Origin: Persicitalea jodogahamensis
GTDB lineage: Bacteria; Bacteroidota; Bacteroidia; Cytophagales; Spirosomataceae
NCBI RefSeq assembly: GCF_014651615.1
Contig: NZ_BMXF01000001.1
Location: 2,389,731-2,453,730 of the forward strand
Direction of reading: 5' to 3'
Length of the DNA stretch: 64,000 nt
Shown here: positions 18,186 to 27,510 of the stretch, piece by piece
How positions within the stretch are numbered: the first letter of the stretch is position 1
Layout: every line of letters begins with the position of its first letter
Translations under genes and position numbers: made by a program
Notes under the pieces: model-generated
Seen by the model: the letters and a program-made list of their open reading frames with translations, nothing else
Databases searched by the model: none
Told to the model about the DNA's origin: nothing

Positions 18186-19964
18186 ATGAATATTAAACTG
18201 AACGAAAAGTATAAATCGCTATTGACGAATATAGATATTACATTGCCTAACTTTACGATAATATCTGGAATAAATGGCGCAGGGAAAAGTCATTTTTTGA
18301 GTGCTATTAGTCAAAATATTGTAGTAGTTACAGATGAACATGGGAATGAAATTAACCCTAAAAGATATGTTAATTCTGGTTCATTGACTCCAAACGAATC
18401 ATATCAAATCGGAAGAGAAAATTTGACTAGTGAAATTAGTGCTGCTTGGTATACCATACAAAACTATCACCAACAGAAAATTACTAATCCACATCTTACA
18501 ATTGAACAACACCTGCAGAAAAACATATTTCATGCCAATGTCCTTTATAGAGTACTTTATTTATCTGAGAAGGATGCTATTCAGGAATTGACTTTGGAGG
18601 ATATTGGTGAATATTACCCAATAGATCAAGTTCAAGATATTGATATTTTTCATCAAAATTTTTCAACAATATTTAAAAGATACTTTGATAAACAAGATGA
18701 CAATTACTATAATCAATATTTGAATGATAACAAAAAGATTAAGAAAAGATATTTAACAGAGGGTAATTTTTTGAAAAGATATGGTCCTCCACCTTGGGAA
18801 TTTGTAAACAGAATATTTGAAGAAGCCGATATTGGCTACTCAATAAGTCATCCTCTTGAAGGAAACAGAGATGTTCCATTTCACTTCAAACTAGTTAATA
18901 AAATAAATGGGGTAAATGTGAATTTCAATGATTTGTCATCTGGCGAAAAAGTACTAATGTCTCTAACATTAGCACTGTATAATGCCAAACAAAACATAGC
19001 CTTTCCAAGCCTTTTGCTGTTGGATGAGCCTGATGCGCCCTTGCACCCATCAATGGCTAAGAAACTCCTTGATGTTATCCAGAATGTATTTGTTGATGAG
19101 AGAGGGGTAAGAGTCATAATGACTACTCACTCACCATCAACAATTGCAATGGCTCCGGAAGACGCTTTATATGTAATGCAAAAAGAAGAGCCAAGAATAG
19201 AAAAAAGATCAAAGGAGCAAATTATGAAGCTATTGACTTTTGGTATTCCTTCTTTTAGTATATATACAGATAGTACTAGGCAAGTTTTTGTTGAAAGTGA
19301 ATATGATGAGTATTTTTATAAAAAAGTTTATTTAAAATTAAAGAAAGATTATCGTAGTGATAAATCATTGAATTTTATATCTTCTGGCCTAACAAAGAAC
19401 GATTCAGGGAATTGTGATCAAGTAAAATTGCTTGTAAATAGACTTACTAAAAATGGTAATCAAACTATTTATGGAATAATTGATTGGGATAAAAGAAATA
19501 ATGGTAATGATAAAATACATGTATTAGGACTTAATCAAAGATATAGTTTGGAAAACTATATCTTTGATCCTTTGATATTAGCAAATTTTTTATTGAGAGA
19601 GGCAATCGTTGATAATAGCTATTTTAATTTAGAAGAGAATGAAATTTCTTCTGATTTTAAGAGATTTTCTCAAAATAAACTCCAAAATGTAGCCGATATA
19701 GTATTAGGAGATATTTCTAAGGCAATAAGGCCAACAGACAGTGCCAAAAAAGTAGTGAAATATTATGGGGAATTAGCTATCGATATACCAATCTGGTTCT
19801 TGCACCACGATGGCCATGAGTTGTTAAAAAAGATAAAAGAAATTTATAAGCCTTTGGAGAGTTATAAAAAGCTTATACATAACGTTATTGATAAGGTAAT
19901 AAATGAAAATCCCGAATTCATCTCAATGGACATTTTTAATTTGCTACAAGATTTACACGATTAA
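18186..19964 (+). CDS. AAA ATPase fused to DUF4435/TOPRIM-like domain (PARIS/OLD-type defence candidate)
   Basis: 592 residues, cytoplasmic. Residues 1-350 form an ABC/SMC-like AAA ATPase: Walker A GINGAGKSH (28-36), signature LSSGEK (250-255), Walker B LLLLDEPDAPLHPS (276-289) and H-loop THS (314-316). From ~365 a DUF4435 domain follows: VFVESEYDEYFYKK with Glu370, GIIDWDK (Asp433, Asp435) and YSLENYIF (453-460), the acidic pattern of a TOPRIM-like nuclease. PARIS anti-phage systems pair such an ATPase (AriA) with a DUF4435 effector (AriB), sometimes in one chain; OLD nucleases are a broader relative. At 592 residues it is short for a fused PARIS. The gene is far more AT-rich than its neighbours, stands alone, and is flanked by antitoxin relics, all pointing to transfer. 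Defence is inferred, not shown. Confidence 0.8.
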   Translation: MNIKLNEKYKSLLTNIDITLPNFTIISGINGAGKSHFLSAISQNIVVVTDEHGNEINPKRYVNSGSLTPNESYQIGRENLTSEISAAWYTIQNYHQQKITNPHLTIEQHLQKNIFHANVLYRVLYLSEKDAIQELTLEDIGEYYPIDQVQDIDIFHQNFSTIFKRYFDKQDDNYYNQYLNDNKKIKKRYLTEGNFLKRYGPPPWEFVNRIFEEADIGYSISHPLEGNRDVPFHFKLVNKINGVNVNFNDLSSGEKVLMSLTLALYNAKQNIAFPSLLLLDEPDAPLHPSMAKKLLDVIQNVFVDERGVRVIMTTHSPSTIAMAPEDALYVMQKEEPRIEKRSKEQIMKLLTFGIPSFSIYTDSTRQVFVESEYDEYFYKKVYLKLKKDYRSDKSLNFISSGLTKNDSGNCDQVKLLVNRLTKNGNQTIYGIIDWDKRNNGNDKIHVLGLNQRYSLENYIFDPLILANFLLREAIVDNSYFNLEENEISSDFKRFSQNKLQNVADIVLGDISKAIRPTDSAKKVVKYYGELAIDIPIWFLHHDGHELLKKIKEIYKPLESYKKLIHNVIDKVINENPEFISMDIFNLLQDLHD

Positions 19965-20114
19965 CATAGTTTAATAGAATTATCAACTCTACTACCACGC
20001 TGCCCCCCCCGCCGTCGCTCGGATATTTCCGAGTAACCACTATCCATTAGCCCTCCGGGCGACTTTTCACTTTCCCTCAAACGCGAATTGCGGCATCCAA
20101 AGGTCAGAAAGTAC

Positions 20115-20418
20115 CTAAGCTGGCTCCCAGAGTTCAATTTTGTTGCCTTGCGGGTCCATGATATGGATAAATTTGCCATAGTCGAAAGTCTCGATGTCGT
20201 CGAGGATGGTCACCCCATTTTCTTTGAGTTTGGCTACCAATCCTTCAATATTCTGAACCCGGTAGTTGATCATGAAGTCTTTCTTAGACGGAGAAAAATA
20301 GTTATCCACTTTTTTTAAAGGACTCCACTGCAGGGAATCAATCACCACCCATTCCTGTCACCTTAGGAATGGGATCAGCGGCTGATGATTCTACAGTTTG
20401 ATTTTTGCTGTCTGCCAT
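20115..20418 (-). pseudogene. VOC/glyoxalase-fold gene with internal deletion
   Basis: Two pieces of one gene meet here. From ATG 20418 the frame reads MADSKNQTVESSAADPIPK and VTGMGGD, then hits TGA at 20340-20338. In another frame, directly following, comes DSLQWSPLKKVDNYFSPSKK and a complete second half of a vicinal-oxygen-chelate domain (FMINYRVQNIEGLVAKLKENG, IMDPQGNKIELWEPA). Full proteins of this family have about 40 residues between GG and SLQWSP (the first beta-alpha-beta unit with a metal ligand). So a deletion that also shifted the frame removed the centre. A 77-residue C-terminal piece starting at GTG 20348 could still be made but would be half a fold. Confidence 0.65.
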
Positions 20419-20500
20419 ATGGATTAATTTTTGGGACCGAAACGTGCCAATGTTAACCTGTTTCAGGCCCAAATTAATCTATTTTTCGCGTATTTCTTGC

Positions 20501-21415
20501 CTAAGAAAGCGCCTGCGGCGGCGGACTACCCGCCGGACGCGAACGGTCCTGCGGGAGCGGCACAAACTCCTGGTTGTCGTTAGGCGGCAGCAAAATGCGC
20601 CCCTGCTCCCAGTCGGCTTTGGCCTGCTCGATCCGTTCCTTGCGCGACGATACGAAGTTCCACCAGATGAAGCGCTCGCCCAGCGGTTCGCCGCCCAGCA
20701 GCATGAGGGTAGTGGGCTTCGTGGCAACAAGTACCGGGTCGGCCCCTTTGTTGAACACCAGCATCCGCCCGGCCTCGTAGGTGTGGCCCGCCACCTCCAC
20801 GCTACCCGTGACGATGTAAAACCCGCGTTCACTATGCTCCGGGGGTAGTCCGAACCGGGCACCGGCTTCCAGCACTGCGTGAATGTAGCAAAGCGGAGAA
20901 TGCGTTTTTACCTCGTTTTTCAATCCGTAGGCCTCGCCCGCAATCAGCCGCATCCATACGCCCGTGTCGGTGTAGGTGGGCAGGTGCTCGGGCTGGTAGT
21001 TGGTAAACGTCGGGGCCGATTCTTCGTCTTTCTCGGGTAGCGCCACCCAGGTCTGAATCATTTCCAGGGTACTCTGGGCCAGTACCGCCGGGTCTTCGAA
21101 GCGCTCGGAGTGCGCAATGCCGCGTCCCGCCGTCATCCAGTTGACTTCACCGGGCCGAATGATTTGCTGCACGCCGGTGCTGTCCCGGTGCGTGACCTGC
21201 CCGCCGAGCAGGTAGCTCACCGTAGAAAGCCCAATGTGCGGATGCGGCAATACGTCCATAGACTGGGCGGCCTGCGGGGCGATCGTCACCGGACCGGCGT
21301 GATCCATAAAAATAAACGGCCCGACCATCCGCCGCTTCCGGAAAGGAAGGATGCGCTGGACGTGCATTCCCGGGCCGATGGAGGCCTTTCGCGCTTCGAT
21401 AACGAGGTCTAGCAT
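20501..21415 (-). CDS. Pirin family protein
   Basis: 304 residues from ATG 21415. The frame stays open upstream to 21742, but that extension overlaps the terminator and end of the DUF1080 gene and is not protein-like, so it is rejected. The N-terminal cupin holds the metal site: PHPHIGLSTVSYLLGG (two His) and GRGIAHSE (His and Glu), with the typical opening GMHVQRILPF and FIFMDHAGP. The C-terminal cupin (PPEHSERGFYIVTGSVEVAG, LMLLGGEPL) is degenerate as usual. Pirins bind iron; some have quercetinase activity or bind regulators. It follows a terminator, so it is probably transcribed apart from the PUL upstream. Confidence 0.9.
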   Translation of the reverse strand: MLDLVIEARKASIGPGMHVQRILPFRKRRMVGPFIFMDHAGPVTIAPQAAQSMDVLPHPHIGLSTVSYLLGGQVTHRDSTGVQQIIRPGEVNWMTAGRGIAHSERFEDPAVLAQSTLEMIQTWVALPEKDEESAPTFTNYQPEHLPTYTDTGVWMRLIAGEAYGLKNEVKTHSPLCYIHAVLEAGARFGLPPEHSERGFYIVTGSVEVAGHTYEAGRMLVFNKGADPVLVATKPTTLMLLGGEPLGERFIWWNFVSSRKERIEQAKADWEQGRILLPPNDNQEFVPLPQDRSRPAGSPPPQALS

Positions 21416-21505
21416 AGGGGTATAGAAAGGTAGATTGAACTCAGAGTCCCGGTACTTCGAATCGGCGGGTTTGGCAGATCCACCTACGCTACGGCTCCGG
21501 GGGGA

Positions 21506-21536
21506 CAAAAAAAGGGGGAAACTAAATTTCCCCCTT
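21506..21536 (-). terminator. Intrinsic terminator of the DUF1080 gene
   Basis: Stem AAGGGGGAAA (21512-21521), 5-nt loop, TTTCCCCCTT (21527-21536). Read on the minus strand it is followed by a T-run (complement of the A-run 21507-21513). It ends the transcript of the gene at 21541-22497 and separates it from pirin. Confidence 0.85.
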
Positions 21537-21540
21537 GACC

Positions 21541-22497
21541 TTATTTCGCTGGCGTAATCACAATATTGCGGTACTCTACCGCGCCGTGGTCGCCCTGAAT
21601 GTAGAGTGGACCGGGCTCGCCTTCGTGGCTGTCCAGGGCTCCACCCGTAATGCCGGGAATTTCCTGGTTGGTAATGACGCGTTGGCCGTTCACATCGAGC
21701 GTGATCATGCGACCAATGAGGGTAACGTCGAAAGATTGCCACTCGCCGGGCTCTTTGGCAACCATCTCGCTGGGCGTGAGAAAACCGTATACGGCTCCCA
21801 GCTGATCGACGGCGGGTTCCAGGCCTTTGCCGTCGGTCACCTGTACTTCGTAGCGTCCGCGCAGGTATACGCCGCTGTTGCTGCCTTTGGGAATACGAAA
21901 CTCGACGTGTAGTTTGAAATCGTCGTACTTCTCATCAGTGATGAGGTTCGCGCCGGATTTTTCACTTTTAAGTACCCCGTCTTTGATCGTCCACTGGTTG
22001 GTGCCGGCGGCGTGCCAGCCTTTTATCGTATTGCCTTCGGTCAGTTTGACGGGTTTGTCCCAGGCGGGAGCCGTAGCCCGGCGCAGAGCCGGAGCCCGCA
22101 CGCCCGTCCAGCTATGCTTTTTTCCTTCGGGCGTGGTCAGGGTGCCGCTGATTTTATCGCCGTCCAAAGTACCTTCTACCGAAAAGTCACCTTCCCCTTT
22201 TTCCCACTGCGGCGGAATCGAGAAATTGAATTTACCGTCCTTGAAATGTACCTCCGAAATAGGCCGGGCGCTGCCCGAAACCGATACAAACCTTCCCACC
22301 AGCGTACGAGTCCCGGAATGGCTGACTTCCAGCCAGGAAGGAGAGGCTTTGCCGGCTACATCTACCGTGATGTCCCATCGGCCTTCTAGTGGGCTGGCGA
22401 GGGGTTTGGCATGTGCGTTCATTGAAAAAATAGCCCAGAGGGCGGTGAGTGCCGTTGCAAAAAAATGGCGGGGGCTGATTGCGTGTTTTCTTTTCAT
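21541..22497 (-). CDS. DUF1080 / 3-keto-disaccharide hydrolase-like protein, secreted
   Basis: 318 residues with a signal peptide ending near NAHAKP. Residues ~35-135 look like a small beta domain (EGRWDITVDVAGKASPSWLEV). From ~150 comes the DUF1080 lectin-like jelly roll: IKGWHAAGTNQWTIKDGVLKS, YDDFKLHVEFRIPKGSNSGVYLRGRYEVQV, GEWQSFDVTLIGRMITLDVNGQ and GPLYIQGDHGAVEYRNI. DUF1080 proteins include 3-keto-glucoside hydrolases and are common in Bacteroidota glycan loci, in the periplasm or on the surface. It is the last gene of the leftward sulfatase/esterase cluster and is followed by a strong terminator. Confidence 0.85.
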   Translation of the reverse strand: MKRKHAISPRHFFATALTALWAIFSMNAHAKPLASPLEGRWDITVDVAGKASPSWLEVSHSGTRTLVGRFVSVSGSARPISEVHFKDGKFNFSIPPQWEKGEGDFSVEGTLDGDKISGTLTTPEGKKHSWTGVRAPALRRATAPAWDKPVKLTEGNTIKGWHAAGTNQWTIKDGVLKSEKSGANLITDEKYDDFKLHVEFRIPKGSNSGVYLRGRYEVQVTDGKGLEPAVDQLGAVYGFLTPSEMVAKEPGEWQSFDVTLIGRMITLDVNGQRVITNQEIPGITGGALDSHEGEPGPLYIQGDHGAVEYRNIVITPAK

Positions 22498-22607
22498 GTG
22501 ATTTTTTGAGTGAAGGGCGTCAATTTACTGATAAAAACGTAAATAATGACTGGCTGCACTCGCAGGCTTATTCCCTCATCAGGATTTTGGAAAGGAGCGG
22601 TGTAAAA

Positions 22608-23708
22608 CTACCGCACCGTCCCGATCCCAAACTGGTCGCCCATCGCCACGGCCTTGCCGTTCCGGAAGTGAATCTCCACCATCTTTTCGCTTTGCACGGC
22701 ATTGTGTTCAGCGTCTTCCAGAGTGGCCACGATGTGGCGGGTTTTTACATCGATCACGTCGCCCGTGGAAGGGTAGGCGTACTTTCCATCCACGCTGAAT
22801 GTGATCCAGCCGGGCATGTCGCGGACGCGGATGGTAGTTTTCTGGACGGGCGGCATCACCGTGTTGTCGAAGACGTGCAGCCGCTCGTTGGCGCCGTCGC
22901 AGAGCCAGAGTTCGCGCTCGTCGGGCGTCAGGCCAATGCCGTGGCTCGGGCAGCCGTGCCGCTTCACGTCGTTGACCAGAAAGCCCTCGACCGTCACGCG
23001 GTGCAGCATTTTTCCGGTAGTCAGGTCGCCGACCTCAAAACCCAGCAATCCGTTGACGTTGACATACACCAGCGTTTGTTTGCCGTTAATGGTAAAGGGA
23101 CGGATGGCGGCAGTGAACGGCCCGACCTGCTTCACCACTTTATGGGTTTTGGCATCGGCTACGTTGAGGACCGGCGCTTTCAGGCCCGCCAGATACACGT
23201 ACTTGCCATCGGGCCCGTAAATGGTGTTGTGCGAACCGGAATTGGTCACGATTTTGGTGATAATATCGCCCGATCGGGCATCGAGCACGTTCCAGAATTC
23301 CTTTTCCAGGGAAGGCGAGTAGATGGTGCCGCCATCGGGCGAAATGGAGATGCGGTCCACGCCGCCTTCGTACTGTTTTTCCCAGCGGAGTTTGCTGGTC
23401 GTAAGGTCGTAGCATTGGATCGCTTCCAAAGTACTGATGTATATGGCATTTGTTGCCAGACTCACGTCCACGCCCTTGACGTTGGACACCGTGCCATCGG
23501 CTTTCATGCCGCCGGGCGTCTCGATGAATTTCACAAACTTGTGGTTGTCGTCGATGTCGAAGACGTTGATTCCGTGGCCACCGTAGCCGAGGTAGTTTCG
23601 TACGCCGGGCGTCACTACGTAGAGGTAGCGTTTGGTTTGCTGCGCCCGTACCGGGAAAGTCGTCAGGCAGGCAAGGGCGACAAAAAGGAGCAAGCGGTAG
23701 TTTTTCAT
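22608..23708 (-). CDS. Secreted YncE-like beta-propeller protein
   Basis: 366 residues with a signal peptide (MKNYRLLLFVALACLTTFPVRAQ). Repeated blade motifs of the YncE/surface-layer type are visible: KRYLYVVTPG, NVFDIDDNHKFV, DRISISPDGGTIYSPS, YGPDGKYVYLAG, GLTPDERELWLCDGANERLHVFD and FSVDGKYAYPSTGDVIDV. This should fold as a seven-bladed propeller. Such proteins in the periplasm or on the surface are thought to be binding or scaffold proteins; an enzyme role is not evident. It sits between the esterase-like gene and the DUF1080 gene, all in one direction, so it may take part in the same glycan process. Confidence 0.8.
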   Translation of the reverse strand: MKNYRLLLFVALACLTTFPVRAQQTKRYLYVVTPGVRNYLGYGGHGINVFDIDDNHKFVKFIETPGGMKADGTVSNVKGVDVSLATNAIYISTLEAIQCYDLTTSKLRWEKQYEGGVDRISISPDGGTIYSPSLEKEFWNVLDARSGDIITKIVTNSGSHNTIYGPDGKYVYLAGLKAPVLNVADAKTHKVVKQVGPFTAAIRPFTINGKQTLVYVNVNGLLGFEVGDLTTGKMLHRVTVEGFLVNDVKRHGCPSHGIGLTPDERELWLCDGANERLHVFDNTVMPPVQKTTIRVRDMPGWITFSVDGKYAYPSTGDVIDVKTRHIVATLEDAEHNAVQSEKMVEIHFRNGKAVAMGDQFGIGTVR

Positions 23709-23747
23709 GGTTCTTTCAGAATTTTGGTTTGGCCCCTCACCCTGGAA

Positions 23748-25916
23748 TTATTCCAGCCATTTAAGAATCGCCGGGCTAATCTCCTCCGGACTCTGGTCCG
23801 GCCGGATGACTGGTTGACCGGAAGCGCTCCGGAGTAGGGCATCGGCATAAAGTACGTCAATTTTTTCCTGGCTGATTTTCCTGCCCGTTGCATCGACTGG
23901 ATTCAGCAGCAACAGGTTGCGCGAAGCAAGTGCCGCCACCAGGTCGGGAAGGTCGTAGTCGGTCGTGGCCCCGGCTACCGAGGACATCATGTACTTTGGA
24001 TCGTACAGCCGTTCTTCGATCAGCGATTGATAGGAAATCAGCGGTTCCGACAGGATGATTTTTTCAAACGGGTTGTCGATCACCGCCGCGTGCAGCAGAT
24101 CGGCCGCCAGCGTTCCGGTCGCCACGGCGGCCAGCGCTTTGTCCGGTTCAGTGGTCGTCCTGATAAAATCAGCCAATACCCCGATTTCCTCCGCCCGGAC
24201 CGCCACCAGGCTCTTGTTTGTGAGAATGCCGGCAAACCATAAGTTGAGCGGAACGCCATCGATGATGCCATCACCCTGCTGGAAGTAGCCCGTCGCCAAC
24301 TCGCCGATGCCACTCAGGTCGGCGGCAAGTACTTCGTAGCCCTCAGCGGCCAACCTGTCGGCAGTTTCGCCCAGCGCGAGGGCTTGTGCCTTTCCCCGAT
24401 CGTCCAGCCAAAGCACAGTTTTCCCATGACCATTCTCCGGTTTCAGATGCAATACCGGGATATAGTATTCACCCGGGCCCTTCACCAGGTACTTTTCGAT
24501 GGCATAGCCAGGGCGCAGAATCCGTCCCGAAAAAATGGCTTCCCGCTCCGCTGTTGGAGTTTCGTACCCGGATCGGGTGATTACCCTGGCGCGCAGGTCT
24601 TTCAGTGTAAGTGGCTTTTCACCCCGAAGCTCCTTTCTTTTTTGTAAAAGATCATTAAAGTACCTGGCATTAAGGCTGAAAAGTGTTTCGCGCGTGGCAA
24701 ATTTTGCGGCTTCTTTTGCGGTGATGACTTTCAGCTCAGCCGGGCTGAAAAGGTCCACATCCTGATCTTCTTCGCTGCCGGGGTTGTTCAGGTGTTTTTG
24801 AAAAAAGGCGTAAGCGGCTTCGCGGTTTTTCCGGGTGGACGCGTGCGCGGCTTCATCCTCGACCTTTTGCAGATTTTCGGGCTGGCCGAGCGCCTGATAG
24901 GTCCGCCGGGCTTCCTGGTAAGCATCGCGGAAGCCCTGGATGCTGAAAATGTCGTTGGTTGTGCCGATGAGCAGCGTGGGCCTGGGGGCGCGCATCTCAA
25001 TGAAATCCGGCAGATCCACCCCATTGGCAATGCCATGAAAAAGGTTCTGTTCGGCGTCCTGCGGGCCGCGCGATCTCAATAATTTATCAAAGGTCGTGAT
25101 GTAGCATTCCAGGGCGGCAGCCCGCACCCGGTCGTCGAGGGCCGCGATGTAGGTGGCCTGGGTGCCGCCACCCGACCGTCCCGTAATGCCGATGCGCGAA
25201 GCATCCACCTCAGGCCGGCTGATGAGGTAGTCGATGGCCCGGATGCCATCCCAGGCGAAGTAGCTGGCCGGAGATACACCCGCTAAAAACAACTGCGCTC
25301 CGGCGTAGGAATGCTCCCTCGTGCCGGATATTCTCCTGGAAATGTCTTGATAATCCATGCGTTCGCCCTGCCCGACGGGGTCGAAGGTAAGTACCGCGAA
25401 CCCTTTTTTGACCAGATTGATGATAACCCGCTGATAAACCTCTCCCCGGAAAGCAATGTCGGTGTGGCCGCAGGTGTACACGATGGCGGGTAGTTTGCCC
25501 GGTCGGTTTTTGGGAATAAAAAGGGCCCCAGTGACGTAATAGCCGGGCTGCGACTCGAAGTACAGCTTCTCCACCGTAAAATCATCCCGTTCGATACGAC
25601 CCGTCACCACGGGATTGAGGGGTGTTTTCGGCGGGAATGGCCCGAGGGCGGCGGTCACTTTCTTTTGGACCAATAGTTGCCTTTTTTGCCAATCGCCTTT
25701 GGTTTTTAGCTTTTCAATGGCCATTTCCCGCTCGCCCAATTGCCGGGCGGCCCGCTGATACAGGTGCTTGTAGAGCGATGTGGCAGGAGCACCGTCGTAG
25801 ATTTTCCAATAGTTGAAAACCGAAAGGTCTTCCGTCTGGGCCATGGCAGGCGAGACCAGGTAGCCAGCGAGAAGGAAAAAGATGCTTACTTTTTTTATAA
25901 AGGCTCCTGTGATCAT
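23748..25916 (-). CDS. Two-domain alpha/beta hydrolase, acetylxylan-esterase-like
   Basis: 722 residues from ATG 25916 (a TTG 15 nt upstream is also open). Signal peptide MITGAFIKKVSIFFLLAG...AMAQ. The first hydrolase domain (~110-400) has PAIVYTCGHTDIAF, FDPVGQGERM, the nucleophile elbow GRSGGG (246-251, Ser248) and a candidate base His in EDEAAHAS. The second domain (~480-710) has the strand pattern KTVLWLDDRGKAQA, LAADLSGIGEL and PFEKIILSEP but no G-x-S-x-G, so it looks catalytically dead. Proteins of this type deacetylate or demethylate glycans. It lies 21 nt after the sulfatase gene upstream, so it is in the same transcript. Substrate not known. Confidence 0.75.
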   Translation of the reverse strand: MITGAFIKKVSIFFLLAGYLVSPAMAQTEDLSVFNYWKIYDGAPATSLYKHLYQRAARQLGEREMAIEKLKTKGDWQKRQLLVQKKVTAALGPFPPKTPLNPVVTGRIERDDFTVEKLYFESQPGYYVTGALFIPKNRPGKLPAIVYTCGHTDIAFRGEVYQRVIINLVKKGFAVLTFDPVGQGERMDYQDISRRISGTREHSYAGAQLFLAGVSPASYFAWDGIRAIDYLISRPEVDASRIGITGRSGGGTQATYIAALDDRVRAAALECYITTFDKLLRSRGPQDAEQNLFHGIANGVDLPDFIEMRAPRPTLLIGTTNDIFSIQGFRDAYQEARRTYQALGQPENLQKVEDEAAHASTRKNREAAYAFFQKHLNNPGSEEDQDVDLFSPAELKVITAKEAAKFATRETLFSLNARYFNDLLQKRKELRGEKPLTLKDLRARVITRSGYETPTAEREAIFSGRILRPGYAIEKYLVKGPGEYYIPVLHLKPENGHGKTVLWLDDRGKAQALALGETADRLAAEGYEVLAADLSGIGELATGYFQQGDGIIDGVPLNLWFAGILTNKSLVAVRAEEIGVLADFIRTTTEPDKALAAVATGTLAADLLHAAVIDNPFEKIILSEPLISYQSLIEERLYDPKYMMSSVAGATTDYDLPDLVAALASRNLLLLNPVDATGRKISQEKIDVLYADALLRSASGQPVIRPDQSPEEISPAILKWLE

Positions 25917-25937
25917 GGGCTCACTTAACAATGTTTC

Positions 25938-27407
25938 TTACAAAGCGGATTGTCTCTTTTTGGCAAGTTGGGCTTCTAATTTGGGAAGAAGGGTTCTGTA
26001 CGCGTTTTTCTGCGCCACGTTTGCGGTGCTATTCGGGTCTTTTTTCAGGTCATACAGTTCGGCGGCTACGACGGTGCCATCCGATTTGACCCATTTTGTA
26101 AAGCGATAGCGGTCGGTGCGCAGGGAGTAGCCCATGGTGTCGTTGCCGCGCGGATACTGGCTGAGGGCCGATTCCTTCCAGGCCAATCCGGGTTTGGCGA
26201 GAAGCGGCGCGAAACTATCTCCCTGCAAATGGGCAGGTTTTGGCAGGTTGGCGGCGTCGCAGAGGAAAGGATACAGGTCCACCATTTCCACCAGTGCCCT
26301 GGTTTTCTGCCCGGCGGTTTTCATGCCCGGGACGCGCACCATCAAAGGAACGCGGGTGTCGATTTCGAAATTGGTGTGCTTGCACCACTGCCCGTAATCG
26401 CCGAGTTTCCAGCCGTGGTCGCCCCAAAGTACCACGATGGTATTATCCTCCAATCCCAGTCGTTTGAGTTCATCGAGTACCTTGCCGATCTGGGCGTCGG
26501 TGTAGCTGACGCAGGCATGGTAGCCATGAATCAGTTCCTGCGCCTGTTCATCGGGGAGGGGACCTTGGGCGGGGATGCCGGCGTAGCTTCGCAACTCACC
26601 CCAGCCCGTTGAGGCCAGGGCAGGGGCATCGTCAGGCGGTGTCTGCCGGGTGGGTAGTTTGAAGTCGGACCGTTGGTAAAGGTCCCAGTATTTTTTCGGG
26701 GCGTTGAAGGGCAAATGAGGTTTGTAGAAACCAACGGCCAGGAAAAAAGGCCGGGCCGCGTTCGGCTTGTCCCTGATTGCCCGTAACGTTTCTATGGCTT
26801 TCTCCGCGATTTTGCCGTCGGGATACGCGTTGTCAGGTAGTTCGGCCCGCTCAAAAGCCGGACCCGCGCCGTCGTGGCGGGCGGCTATTTGCTTGCTGGC
26901 TTCGGTTGCGTAGGCCCGCCAGTTGCTTTTGGGCTCCATCTGCTCGCCCTGCAGGGTCCACGAGATGGGGTCGGTCAGGTTGGCGTGATAAAGCTTGCCC
27001 CACCAGGCGGTCACATAGCCATTGTTTTTGAAGTGCTGGGGGAGGGTCACAACATCGGGAACGGTGGTGCGGAAGTGCGTCGTCAGGTCATAGACACGGG
27101 TGGAGTCGGGCCGCAGGCCCGTAAGCAGACTCGTCCGGGAAGGTGAACAGACGGCCTGCTGGCAGTAGGCCCGCTCGAAGAGCAAACCGCTGGCCGCGAG
27201 GCGGTCGATGTTGGGGGATTTGACCAGACCGTCGCCATAACAGCCCAATTCGGGTCGCAGGTCGTCCACGGCAATGAAGAGGACATTGGGCCGGGCGGGT
27301 ACTTCACTGCGCGGTTTCAGAGAAACCAGAAAAACGACGATCAGTCCGCCAGCCACCGCCGGGGCTATACTGATCACGGATTTAAACTGTTTTTTGAAAG
27401 ACTTCAT
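25938..27407 (-). CDS. Formylglycine sulfatase, iduronate-2-sulfatase-like
   Basis: 489 residues from ATG 27407; the frame reaches 27455, but the shorter form starts right at a signal/membrane anchor (VISIAPAVAGGLIVVFLVSL). Metal-binding start RPNVLFIAVDDLRPELGCYG, then the sulfatase signature VCSPSRTSLLTG, where Cys87 is turned into formylglycine by a separate maturase (not in this window). Further metal and substrate residues: FYKPHLPF, VLWGDHGWKLGDYGQW. The VDDLRPELGCYG start and H-GWKLG are like the iduronate-2-sulfatase branch of family S1. It would remove sulfate esters from a glycan in the periplasm. Part of the ECF-controlled PUL. Confidence 0.9.
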   Translation of the reverse strand: MKSFKKQFKSVISIAPAVAGGLIVVFLVSLKPRSEVPARPNVLFIAVDDLRPELGCYGDGLVKSPNIDRLAASGLLFERAYCQQAVCSPSRTSLLTGLRPDSTRVYDLTTHFRTTVPDVVTLPQHFKNNGYVTAWWGKLYHANLTDPISWTLQGEQMEPKSNWRAYATEASKQIAARHDGAGPAFERAELPDNAYPDGKIAEKAIETLRAIRDKPNAARPFFLAVGFYKPHLPFNAPKKYWDLYQRSDFKLPTRQTPPDDAPALASTGWGELRSYAGIPAQGPLPDEQAQELIHGYHACVSYTDAQIGKVLDELKRLGLEDNTIVVLWGDHGWKLGDYGQWCKHTNFEIDTRVPLMVRVPGMKTAGQKTRALVEMVDLYPFLCDAANLPKPAHLQGDSFAPLLAKPGLAWKESALSQYPRGNDTMGYSLRTDRYRFTKWVKSDGTVVAAELYDLKKDPNSTANVAQKNAYRTLLPKLEAQLAKKRQSAL

Positions 27408-27510
27408 TGGTTTTAAAAGCAAGGTTACTCCGGCTGTGGCCCGCGCCCGGCTCATTTTTCTGTTTCGCCGGGTGCGAAGGGCTGTACCTGGGCGGCTGCC
27501 ACTGGGCCAT

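Noticed and set aside
21416-21742. 109-codon upstream extension of the pirin gene
   Set aside because: It overlaps the end of the DUF1080 gene and its terminator, is Arg-rich and not protein-like; the family start is at 21415.
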